From Helcococcus ovis (lineage in GTDB: Bacteria > Bacillota > Clostridia > Tissierellales > Peptoniphilaceae), in assembly GCF_004524775.2 (NCBI RefSeq), contig NZ_CP119081.1, positions 1,116,001 through 1,180,000 on the forward strand: a stretch of 64,000 nucleotides of DNA, in the 5' to 3' direction. A program made the position numbers and the translations under genes. Shown here piece by piece: positions 25,513-34,306 of this stretch (its first letter is position 1; the number at the start of each line of letters is the position of its first letter). The notes under the pieces are model-generated. The model was not told the origin of the DNA, did not search any database, and saw only the letters and a program-made list of their open reading frames with translations.

Positions 25513-27582
25513 TTATTTTCTATAATCTAATCTTGAAAAAATCATTTCATAATTAGGCAATCTTGTATTTTTCAATGAAATATAAGATTCTAACTCGTCA
25601 ATTTCATTTCTTAAATTAATCATATTTTTATTTAATAAGAAATATTGATATGATAATTCAATCTTGTCATTTATATTATTAAGTTTATTTCTTCCTTCTT
25701 TTATTTTAATATTTTCTTCCAAAATGAACTCTAATTTATTAGATAATAAATCTAGTTTATTTCTTAAAACTTTATTTTCAACATTTAATAAAAATGTTGA
25801 AATATCATTGATTTCGTCCATAATACTTGGAACAATTTCTCTATCTACAATAGACACAAATGTCTTAATTTCCAAATTAAATGTATTTATTGCGTTTTCT
25901 AAAAAAATATCATGCAATGCAATTATTTCTTCTTTTTTGTATATTCCATTATTTTCTAATAATGCTATATTTTTTTCAAAAAGTAATGTAGGAATAGCCT
26001 CTATAAAGGTCCTTATATTTGGCAATCCACGTCTTTCTGCTTCATCAATCCATTCTTTAGAATACCCGTCTCCACTAAATAATATTCTTGAATGTTTAGT
26101 CAAAATTTCTTTAGCTATGGTTTTAGCATCATTAATTAAACATGATGAATCTTTTAATTTTTCATACATATTTTTAAGAGAATCTCCTATTGATGTATTT
26201 AATATAGTATTTACATCACTTGCATTCATAGATGAACCAAGCATTCTAAATTCAAATTTATTACCTGTATAGGCAAATGGAGAAGTTCTATTTCTATCAG
26301 AATTATCAAAAGGAGTATATCCTAAATTGTTGATTACAATATTTTGTTTTGTATCTTCTAATTCATATTCTAATCCTGCGATATTATATAATTCTTTTTC
26401 AATAGGTTTACCCAAAAATATTGAAATAATTGCAGGAGGTGCTTCATCAGCTCCTAATCTATAATCATTTCCCGGACACGAGGAAAATAATCTTAAAAGT
26501 TCAGGATATTTATCACAAGATTCAATAATTGCACACATAAATAATAAGTATCTAACTTGTTCTAATTCTGTTTTTCCTGATTCTAAACAATTTATCCCAT
26601 TATTTGTTACTATAGACCAGTTATTATGTTTACCCGAACCATTTACGTGATTAAACGGTTTTTCATTTAATAAACATTCTAAATCATTTTTCTTAGCAAC
26701 ACTCTTTAAAATTTGCATAACAATCAAGTTATTATCCACTGCAATATTTGCGTTTTCAAATAAAACGGCAATTTCAAATTGACATGGTGCAACTTCATTA
26801 TGCTCTGTTTTTGGATAAATTCCAAGTTTTTCCAATTCTATATTTAAATCTTTATAAAATTGTTCTACTCTTTGAGGAAAAAGTCCATAATAATAATCTG
26901 AAAACTCTTGTGCTTTAATTGGACTTGCCCCAATCAATGTCCTACCCGCATTTACAAGATCTCTTCTTTGATAAAACATTTCTTTGTCTATCAAGAAAAA
27001 TTCTTGTTCTAATCCAACTTTTACACGTACTCTATATATTTTATTTTTAGAGAATAAATTTACTAATTTTGTTGCATATTCTCCAACAAAATCCATAGAT
27101 CTTAATAATGGACCTTTTTTATCAAGTGTCTGTCCATTAAATGATACAAAAATTGATGGTATATATAAGGTTTCATCTATAATAAACGTATTTGATGTTA
27201 AATCCCAATATGTATATCCTCTTGCTTCAAACGTAGAACGCATTCCTCCTGATGGAAAACTGGATGCATCCGGTTCACTTTTGATTAATTCTTTTCCAGA
27301 AAATTTTATTATAACCTCATTGCTATATCTTCTATCTAGAAACGATTCTAATTTTTTTGCACTTAATCCGTTCAATGGTTGAAACCAATGACAAAAATAT
27401 TTAGCCCCATTTGCAATCGCCCACTCCTTCATTGATGCGGCAATCACATCAGCAGTTTCTTTATCCAACAAAGATTTTTTTCTAACAGAGTTTTTCCATT
27501 TGATATAAAAAGCTTCAGGAAGATATTTCTTCATATTCTTTTTACCAAATGTTTTTACACCAAAATCGTTTTTAAAATCCAT
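25513..27582 (-). CDS. glnN: Glutamine synthetase type III
   Basis: A 689-residue enzyme of the GSIII family, which makes glutamine from glutamate, ammonia and ATP in the cytoplasm. GSIII-specific features include FPSGGMRSTFEARGYTYWD near residue 110. The catalytic segment HNEVAPCQFE, the ATP-loop NHVNGSGKHNNW and the GSIII block SCPGNDYRLGADEAPPA are also present. Length is close to the GSIII norm (~700) and far from GSI (~440). It lies in the pheS-to-GH20 gene run, 21 bases after a small unknown gene. No GlnR-type site was recognised. Confidence 0.95.
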   Translation of the reverse strand: MDFKNDFGVKTFGKKNMKKYLPEAFYIKWKNSVRKKSLLDKETADVIAASMKEWAIANGAKYFCHWFQPLNGLSAKKLESFLDRRYSNEVIIKFSGKELIKSEPDASSFPSGGMRSTFEARGYTYWDLTSNTFIIDETLYIPSIFVSFNGQTLDKKGPLLRSMDFVGEYATKLVNLFSKNKIYRVRVKVGLEQEFFLIDKEMFYQRRDLVNAGRTLIGASPIKAQEFSDYYYGLFPQRVEQFYKDLNIELEKLGIYPKTEHNEVAPCQFEIAVLFENANIAVDNNLIVMQILKSVAKKNDLECLLNEKPFNHVNGSGKHNNWSIVTNNGINCLESGKTELEQVRYLLFMCAIIESCDKYPELLRLFSSCPGNDYRLGADEAPPAIISIFLGKPIEKELYNIAGLEYELEDTKQNIVINNLGYTPFDNSDRNRTSPFAYTGNKFEFRMLGSSMNASDVNTILNTSIGDSLKNMYEKLKDSSCLINDAKTIAKEILTKHSRILFSGDGYSKEWIDEAERRGLPNIRTFIEAIPTLLFEKNIALLENNGIYKKEEIIALHDIFLENAINTFNLEIKTFVSIVDREIVPSIMDEINDISTFLLNVENKVLRNKLDLLSNKLEFILEENIKIKEGRNKLNNINDKIELSYQYFLLNKNMINLRNEIDELESYISLKNTRLPNYEMIFSRLDYRK

Positions 27583-27603
27583 ATTAACTCCTATATTTTA
27601 TTT

Positions 27604-27852
27604 TTATATCCCTATAATAAAAACTTTATCATCATCAGTAATTCCTAATTTATCAGAATTACCAAAAATTTCATCAATTGCTAAGTTATCTAATAAAAAA
27701 TAATCTTTAGCATCTTTATCAATTAAATCTTTATCAATATTTTCATCTTTAATTTGCATGAATACTGCATTATTAGTTTCTTTATCATTATGAATTAAAA
27801 AAGCCTTTGTATATTTATCTTTATTTGTTAAAAGTAATTCCCCTACTTTCAA
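27604..27852 (-). CDS. Small acidic protein of unknown function
   Basis: An 82-residue, acidic (DENIDKDLIDKD), soluble protein that I do not recognise. The start is TTG at 27852, with GGGGGAG just upstream. It has no signal, membrane helix or DNA-binding motif that I can see. It lies 16 bases after the TPR gene and 21 before glnN, all in one direction, so it is likely real and co-transcribed. The position suggests a link with the TPR and membrane proteins or with glutamine metabolism, but there is no direct evidence. Confidence 0.65.
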   Translation of the reverse strand: MKVGELLLTNKDKYTKAFLIHNDKETNNAVFMQIKDENIDKDLIDKDAKDYFLLDNLAIDEIFGNSDKLGITDDDKVFIIGI

Positions 27853-27868
27853 ATCTCTCCCCCAAGCA

Positions 27869-28975
27869 TTATCTATTTATAATAGACTCTTTAATCTTCA
27901 TTATCTGATTAAACATTTCATCAGATAAATCTTGATATTCCAAAATAAAATTAAAATCTTCAATTGCTTTATCAAATTGATTTAATGAAATCAAAATTAT
28001 CGCTCTATTATACCTCAATTTAATTTCTGATGGATATTTTTCAATTGCATCATTAGCTAAATGAAGTGCCTCTACATCTTTTTTTAATACGTATTTTATA
28101 TATACCAAATCTGTATAAAGGGTTGCAAAATCAGCACCTTTTTCAATAGATTCTTCAAAAAATTGTTCTGCTAATTTTGGATTTTCTTTATTCATATAAG
28201 CAATTGCGAGATAATATGGAATATCATATCGAGATGAATTTTTTCTAGCTTCCATTAATTCTGAAATCGCTGTACTATAATCCATTTTATTAATATAATA
28301 AATTGCATTTTCAACAGCTACATCAGGTGCTATCTTATTCATTTCATCTCGAATTGCATCTTTCAATTCTTCAAATTCAGCATTTCTTAAAGCTCTATTA
28401 TAAAAATTATTTGCTTTTATAAATTTTCCGGTAGCTTTTGAAATATTACCCAACTCAAAATTTGCTAATGAATATGATTCATTATATCTTAAAATTCTTT
28501 CCAAAATTCTTATTGCCTGTTCTACAAAAACTTCTTTATATTCTTTAGAAACATCAATATTCCAAAGAAGCTTAGCATAGCTATATGCTGCCATTTCATT
28601 TTGTTCGTCAAGTAAAAATGCAGCTCTTGTAAATAACAAAGCTTTTTCAAAATTTTTATTATAAAATTTTACAGATTTTAATAAAGCATATTTTGATGAA
28701 TTATCCAATAATTTCCCTAAAATTTTTTTATACTCATTTATATATATAAACTCAGGATCAATTGCTATCATATATAATATACCATCAATTATATATTCTA
28801 TTTTTATTTCATTATCAAATTCGCTATTTGTCATTCCCATCATCATATCATTTAAAATAATAGGTAAAGGGATATCTTCTATACCATAATCTCTGTAATG
28901 TTCAAAATTATCTTTTAATTCTATAAAAGAAACTTTATCCGACTTTTTTCTAAAATACTTTTCTATAACATTCAT
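27869..28975 (-). CDS. Tetratricopeptide-repeat protein
   Basis: A 368-residue soluble protein made largely of helical TPR-like units. Visible units include SLANFELGNISKATGKFIKA, AIAYMNKENPKLAEQFFEES and IKLRYNRAIILISLNQFDKA, each with the small/large residue spacing of TPRs. Such proteins act as scaffolds. No catalytic domain is attached. The start lies 6 bases after the upstream membrane protein gene and lacks a strong ribosome site, so translation is probably coupled. The partner is likely that membrane protein or the 82-residue protein downstream. Confidence 0.8.
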   Translation of the reverse strand: MNVIEKYFRKKSDKVSFIELKDNFEHYRDYGIEDIPLPIILNDMMMGMTNSEFDNEIKIEYIIDGILYMIAIDPEFIYINEYKKILGKLLDNSSKYALLKSVKFYNKNFEKALLFTRAAFLLDEQNEMAAYSYAKLLWNIDVSKEYKEVFVEQAIRILERILRYNESYSLANFELGNISKATGKFIKANNFYNRALRNAEFEELKDAIRDEMNKIAPDVAVENAIYYINKMDYSTAISELMEARKNSSRYDIPYYLAIAYMNKENPKLAEQFFEESIEKGADFATLYTDLVYIKYVLKKDVEALHLANDAIEKYPSEIKLRYNRAIILISLNQFDKAIEDFNFILEYQDLSDEMFNQIMKIKESIINR

Positions 28976-28981
28976 AATAAT

Positions 28982-29695
28982 CTAAAACTTCCCTTGAAAT
29001 TGTCTTTTTCTAATTGATGAGCCGTCTAAAATCTTAAATAAATGCCCTTTATAGATATAAAGAATAGCCATTATCAATGAATATAAACCAACATTAATAA
29101 TAAACGTAAAATCAAGTATAAAAATAGCATAGTTCACTGTTAACAAAAATTTAGTTGCAACAAATATTATAACTATTGGTAACCATTGAATTATATTATC
29201 TTTTATAAACATAGTAGATGAGATCACAGCTTCTGTACCATATTCTTCAGAAATATATACTTTTTCATAAACTGTACTTAATACAACAAGTACTAAAATA
29301 TCAATTATAAATGTATATTGAAAATTAATATTTCCTAGTACAATATGAGCTAAGTATTCTACAACATAAACAATAAACAATGTATTTGACATAGGTAAAT
29401 AATACCTCTTTGTACCATCTATTATATTTTTAAATCTAAATCTATTATAGTTTACAATATCTGATAAAACTCCAACTAATGCAGATGCAAATATAATTGT
29501 AATAATGTATCTAATAAACCCTAAAATAAAGTTTCCATGTGTAGTATATGTTGTAAATAAATTTAATAAATATTTTTCACCAACCCCTAGAGCAAATAAT
29601 ATTAAAGCTAATACCGGGACATATTTCATACTAGATATTGAATTTTTAACGGCAGTTTTATTCACATATATAAAATCTTTTATAATAATATCCAT
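28982..29695 (-). CDS. Polytopic membrane protein of unknown function
   Basis: A 237-residue integral membrane protein with about six hydrophobic segments, starting at about residues 26-50. I do not recognise a family. The short C-terminal tail is basic (SSIRKRQFQGKF). AGGAGG precedes the ATG at 29695. It lies 8 bases after argS and 6 before the TPR gene, in a compact gene run. A membrane protein next to a TPR scaffold suggests a small complex, but that is inference. Confidence 0.75.
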   Translation of the reverse strand: MDIIIKDFIYVNKTAVKNSISSMKYVPVLALILFALGVGEKYLLNLFTTYTTHGNFILGFIRYIITIIFASALVGVLSDIVNYNRFRFKNIIDGTKRYYLPMSNTLFIVYVVEYLAHIVLGNINFQYTFIIDILVLVVLSTVYEKVYISEEYGTEAVISSTMFIKDNIIQWLPIVIIFVATKFLLTVNYAIFILDFTFIINVGLYSLIMAILYIYKGHLFKILDGSSIRKRQFQGKF

Positions 29696-29703
29696 AAATC
29701 CTC

Positions 29704-31395
29704 CTACATTTTATTTGGAGCATGTATGCCTAATAAGCTTAATAAATTACTTATAGATATTTTTGTTGCATAAACCAGTAACGCTCTTGCTTTTTTCACT
29801 TCATCTTCTGAATTCAATATGTGAATACTATTGTAGAATGAATTAAAGTTTTGAGCAATTTCTGTTACATGTCTTGTAATTACTGAAGGTTCTAATTTAT
29901 CTCTTGCAGTTAAAATTACATTTGGCACATCATATATTGACTTCATTAATGCAACCTCCTGTGGCTCATTTAATAATGAAAAATCAACATCTTTACTTAG
30001 TTCTAAACATAATTTTTCCAAAATTTGATTTGCTCTTGCATGTGCATATTGTACATATGGACCTGTTTCACCTTCAAAATTCAATACTTGATCCCAGTCA
30101 AATACATAATCCTTGATTCTCGTATTGAATAATTCTTGAAATTTCACAGCACCTATACCAATTTCTCTCGCAACAACTTCTTTATTTTCTAAATTTGGAT
30201 TTCTATCTTCAATAATTTCTTTAGTTTTATCAATTGCTTTATTTAAAACATCTTCTAAAAATACAACTTTTCCTTTTCTTGTAGACAATGTACCATCTTT
30301 AAGACTAACCATACCAAATTGTACATGCTCACAATCTTCAGACCATTCATATCCCATTTTTGCTAAAACATCTTTAAGTGTCTTAAAATGAAGATTTTGT
30401 TGAGTTGCAACAACGTAAATATTTTTGTCAAAATTATAAATTTTCTTTCTGTGAAGAGCAGTAGCTACATCCCTAGTAATATATGTTGAAGAACCATCTC
30501 TTTTCAACACTATTGCAGGAGGTGTATCTTCTCCCATCTCGATAACTGTTGCTCCTTCCGACTCTGTTAAAAGATTTTTTTCTTTCATCTCTTTTATTAC
30601 ATTTTCAACAAATTGTGCATGATAAAATTCTCCATTATATGAATCGAATGAAATTTCTAATAAATCATAAACTCTATTAAACTCTTTTAAGCTTATTTCC
30701 TTAAACCAAGTCCATGTTTCTACAGCGAATTCATCACCTTCTTCTAATTTCTTAAACCATGCTCTTGCTTCATCCATTAACTCAGGATTAGCTTCCGCCT
30801 CTTCTGTATATTTTACATATAATTTTAATAGTTCACTAATTGGATTGCTATTAATCGTTTCTTTATTGCCCCATTTTCTATATGCGGAAAGTAAAACTCC
30901 AAATTGTGTACCATAATCGCCTAAATAATTTATAGCATCAACATGATATCCTAAAAATTTGTATATTCTCTTAATTGAGTCACCTATAACTGTTGATCTT
31001 ATATGACCAATATGAAATGGTTTCGCAATATTTGTTGAACTATAATCAATAACAATATTTTTCCCATTTCCAACATTTGATGAACCATACATTTCCTTTT
31101 TATCAAAAACTTCTTTTAATACTGTCTCATTGAATTTTGTTTGATTTACAAAGAAATTAATATATGGTCCAACAGGTCTTATTTCACTAAATAATTCAGA
31201 ACTAATCTTTTCAGCTAATTCCACAGAAATTTGTGCAGGTGCTTTTCTTAAAGTTTTAGCTAATCTAAAACATGGAAATGCAAAATCTCCCATTTCTTTG
31301 TTTGGTGGTGTTTCAATACTTAAATATATATCATCTAATGAAATATCTAATTCTAAAGAATTTAATATTTTAGAAATCTCTTTTTTATAATCCAT
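29704..31395 (-). CDS. argS: Arginine-tRNA ligase
   Basis: A 563-residue class I synthetase that charges tRNA-Arg. The N-terminal additional domain is followed by the HIGH motif in AKPFHIGHIRSTVIGDS. A KMSKS-like region is at STRKGKVV, and the C-terminal helical anticodon-binding DALR domain has GPYVQYAHARANQIL. Length is typical. It starts one base after the mutS2 stop. No T-box leader exists because the gene is inside an operon. Confidence 0.97.
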   Translation of the reverse strand: MDYKKEISKILNSLELDISLDDIYLSIETPPNKEMGDFAFPCFRLAKTLRKAPAQISVELAEKISSELFSEIRPVGPYINFFVNQTKFNETVLKEVFDKKEMYGSSNVGNGKNIVIDYSSTNIAKPFHIGHIRSTVIGDSIKRIYKFLGYHVDAINYLGDYGTQFGVLLSAYRKWGNKETINSNPISELLKLYVKYTEEAEANPELMDEARAWFKKLEEGDEFAVETWTWFKEISLKEFNRVYDLLEISFDSYNGEFYHAQFVENVIKEMKEKNLLTESEGATVIEMGEDTPPAIVLKRDGSSTYITRDVATALHRKKIYNFDKNIYVVATQQNLHFKTLKDVLAKMGYEWSEDCEHVQFGMVSLKDGTLSTRKGKVVFLEDVLNKAIDKTKEIIEDRNPNLENKEVVAREIGIGAVKFQELFNTRIKDYVFDWDQVLNFEGETGPYVQYAHARANQILEKLCLELSKDVDFSLLNEPQEVALMKSIYDVPNVILTARDKLEPSVITRHVTEIAQNFNSFYNSIHILNSEDEVKKARALLVYATKISISNLLSLLGIHAPNKM

Positions 31396-31396
31396 A

Positions 31397-33751
31397 CTAC
31401 TTCAAAGTTACTACTGTAACTCCTGCTCCCCCTTCTTTTATACTTCCTATTCTAAACTCTTCTACATATCTAGATTTTTTGAAAAACTCTGTTAATCCAA
31501 TTCTTAAAGCTCCTGTTCCTTTACCATGTATTATATGAACTGTTTTCATTCCCATTAGAATTGATTTATCAAAAAAGCTTTCTATTTCTATAATAGCTTC
31601 TTCTACTGTATGACCTCTCACATCAAGTTCATATTGAGCATCCTTAAATAATGTATTTTTCAATACCTGTCTGTATGATGATTGTGATTTTTCAATTTCA
31701 ATTTCCTTATTTGTCTTTGCTAAATCAGAGATATTTACATTAAATTTCAATATTCCCATTTGTACAGTTAAATCACCTTTATTATCAGGTAATGTCTGTA
31801 CTACAGCTAAATCATTCATTGAAATTACTTTTACAGTTTCACCAAGTTTAACAGTAATATTTTTACCATACCTCTTTTTAATAACCGGTTTTTCTTCAAA
31901 TTTATCGGTAGCTTTTTTAAACTTATCCGTAATTTCTGAATAAGCTCTATCTATCTGTCTTGTTTCTGTATTTGCTTTTTGACTTTTTGCAAGTTTTAAT
32001 ATTTCTTTAGACTGTTTTTTAGCATCTTCTAAAATTTTTCTTGCTTCTAATTTTGCAGCCTCAATTTCTTCTTCAGCTTTTTCTTTTTTCTTTCCCACAT
32101 CCTTATTAAAATTATCAATAAGTTTTTCATATCTCATTTTTTCTTTTTGAACATATAATAATTCATTATCTAATTTTATTCTATCAGTTTCAATTTCAGC
32201 AATAATTTCCTCAAAATCTCTATTTTCCTTTGATACATAATTACTTGCAATTGAAAGAATCTTTTCAGATAATCCTAATCGCCTAGAAATTTCAAAAGCA
32301 TTTGACTTCCCTGGCCTCCCAATTATTAATTTATATGTTGGAGATAATGTCTCAACATTAAATTCTACATTAGCATTCTGTACTCCATCTGTACTCATTG
32401 CATATAATTTTAATTCACTATAATGAGTTGTAGAAACCAGTAAAGTTCCTCTTTTAACTAATGTGTCAATAATAGCCATTGCAAGTGCGGCTCCTTCTGT
32501 AGGATCTGTACCATTCCCTAACTCATCAAATAATACTAATGATTTATCATTAGCATATTTTAATATATGAACGATATTTGTCATTGATGCCGAAAATGTA
32601 GATAATGACTGCTCAATACTTTGGTTGTCACCAATATCTGTATAAATATTATTGAATATAGCAACTTTTGAAAAATCATCACATGGAATATACAATCCTG
32701 ATTGTGCCATCATAACTACTAGCCCCAAAGTTTTCAAACTCACAGTTTTACCACCTGTATTTGGACCAGTAATAACTAATGCACTATATCTTTCTCCTAA
32801 CTTGACATCAATCGGAACAACTTTCCCTTTTAATAATGGATGCCTTGCATTTTTAATATCTATAATTTTTTTACTATTTAATAAAGGCTTTGTATGCATC
32901 TTATCTAATGCATATTTTGCCTTTGCAAAAGTAAAATCAAGATCAACTAATAGATATTGATTGTTCTCTATTTCATGATGATAAACAAATATCATTTCAG
33001 AAAGTTCTTTCAATATTCGTCTAATTTCCTCGGTTTCTTTAATCTCTAAATCTCTAATTTTATTATTAATTTCAACTACAGCCATTGGCTCAATATATAA
33101 AGTTTGTCCTGAAGCTGAAATGTCATGAGTAATACCCGGAACTTTTGATTTTGCTCCTGATTTAACCGGAACTACATATCTTCCATCTCTCATTGTAATA
33201 AATCCATCTTGAAGATTTGTAGTATCTTCTTTAACAATAGAATTTAACTTATTTCTAGCTTCTTCTGTCTTTTCTCTTATACTCTTTCTTATTTGAAATA
33301 ATTCTCTTGATGCATCATCAGCAATTGTATCTTCATCAACTACAATTCTTTCAATTTCTTTTTGAATTCTAGTGTTTGTATAAAGCTTATCTATAATTTT
33401 AACGACTTCATTAATTTCTGAATCAAATTCAGATTTATAATCTTTTAAACTTTGAGAAACCCTTAAAGAATCAGCTATTTGCATCAATTCTAAATTTTCC
33501 AAAACAGCTTGCTTTTTTAATCTACTAATCATTCCCTTTAAATTATATATCCCATATAATGGTGGAAATGAAAATTTTCTTATTAATTCAATCGCATCAG
33601 ATGTCTTATTTTGTAAAAATTCAATTTTATCTAATTGTGTTAATGGGACAATTTTTGAAGCTTTTTCAGCTCCTAAAGAAGATGAACAATATTCTTGCAA
33701 TTCTTCCTTAATTTTATTCCACTCCAAGGTGGCAATTGTATTTTGCTCCAT
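31397..33751 (-). CDS. mutS2: Endonuclease MutS2
   Basis: A 784-residue MutS-family ATPase lacking the mismatch-recognition domain. Members suppress homologous recombination and act on collided ribosomes. The Walker A is TGPNTGGKTVSLKTLG, Walker B lies in LVLFDELGNGTDPTEGA, and a long coiled coil (about residues 515-600) follows. The C-terminal Smr nuclease domain has DVRGHTVEEA and HIIHGKGTGALR. All parts are complete. It sits between zapA and argS with gaps of 6 and 1 bases. Confidence 0.97.
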   Translation of the reverse strand: MEQNTIATLEWNKIKEELQEYCSSSLGAEKASKIVPLTQLDKIEFLQNKTSDAIELIRKFSFPPLYGIYNLKGMISRLKKQAVLENLELMQIADSLRVSQSLKDYKSEFDSEINEVVKIIDKLYTNTRIQKEIERIVVDEDTIADDASRELFQIRKSIREKTEEARNKLNSIVKEDTTNLQDGFITMRDGRYVVPVKSGAKSKVPGITHDISASGQTLYIEPMAVVEINNKIRDLEIKETEEIRRILKELSEMIFVYHHEIENNQYLLVDLDFTFAKAKYALDKMHTKPLLNSKKIIDIKNARHPLLKGKVVPIDVKLGERYSALVITGPNTGGKTVSLKTLGLVVMMAQSGLYIPCDDFSKVAIFNNIYTDIGDNQSIEQSLSTFSASMTNIVHILKYANDKSLVLFDELGNGTDPTEGAALAMAIIDTLVKRGTLLVSTTHYSELKLYAMSTDGVQNANVEFNVETLSPTYKLIIGRPGKSNAFEISRRLGLSEKILSIASNYVSKENRDFEEIIAEIETDRIKLDNELLYVQKEKMRYEKLIDNFNKDVGKKKEKAEEEIEAAKLEARKILEDAKKQSKEILKLAKSQKANTETRQIDRAYSEITDKFKKATDKFEEKPVIKKRYGKNITVKLGETVKVISMNDLAVVQTLPDNKGDLTVQMGILKFNVNISDLAKTNKEIEIEKSQSSYRQVLKNTLFKDAQYELDVRGHTVEEAIIEIESFFDKSILMGMKTVHIIHGKGTGALRIGLTEFFKKSRYVEEFRIGSIKEGGAGVTVVTLK

Positions 33752-33757
33752 AAATTT

Positions 33758-34294
33758 CTACTTTCTATTTTCGTTTAATAACTCCTGCACTTGTTTTTTC
33801 GCATGCAAAGTTTCTTTTTCTTGTTCTAATAACTTTTCTCTTAAATATTCATTATCTTTCCTATCTTTCTCAGAAAGTGTAATTTGTCTATCTAATTCTA
33901 ATTTAAATTTATCTCTATCACTAGTTAAATAATTTAAATAATTTTCAAGTTCTTTAACTTTAGCCTCTAATTTTTGAATTTTTTCAAATGAGTCTTTATT
34001 TAATTCTTTAAATTCGTCAAATTCATTTTTTAATGGTTCATATTTCTCCATAGGCTCTTTTGAAATTTTTAAAAGCTCTTTATGTTTTAACTCTAACGAA
34101 TACAAATCATCCGCTATATTTAAACAAGCTAATGTAGCGTGCATGGTAGGATTTCGATAATTTAATGCTGTTTTAGCTTTTTTTATTTCACTATCCACAT
34201 AATAGACAATTTTATCAGTTTCATCTTTGCTTCTCTGAGTTTTTAATACATAATTGTTTCCATTTATCTGAAATTCGTACCTATTTTTTTCCAT
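33758..34294 (-). CDS. zapA: Cell division protein ZapA
   Basis: A 178-residue protein whose first ~100 residues match ZapA (INGNNYVLKTQRSKDE and a helical YRNPTMHATLACLNIADDL). ZapA stabilises FtsZ filaments at midcell. The remaining part is a long coiled coil (about 90-178), making it longer than B. subtilis ZapA (~85). Longer ZapA proteins with coiled-coil extensions occur in clostridia. The frame could start at a TTG at 34306. GGAG lies 6 bases before the ATG at 34294, so this is used. The pheT-zapA-mutS2 order is common in Firmicutes. Confidence 0.85.
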   Translation of the reverse strand: MEKNRYEFQINGNNYVLKTQRSKDETDKIVYYVDSEIKKAKTALNYRNPTMHATLACLNIADDLYSLELKHKELLKISKEPMEKYEPLKNEFDEFKELNKDSFEKIQKLEAKVKELENYLNYLTSDRDKFKLELDRQITLSEKDRKDNEYLREKLLEQEKETLHAKKQVQELLNENRK

Positions 34295-34306
34295 TATATT
34301 CTCCAA

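Noticed and set aside
27604-27852. The 82-residue protein as one half of a toxin-antitoxin pair
   Set aside because: No DNA-binding or toxin fold is visible and its neighbours are a TPR protein and glnN, not a partner of matching size.
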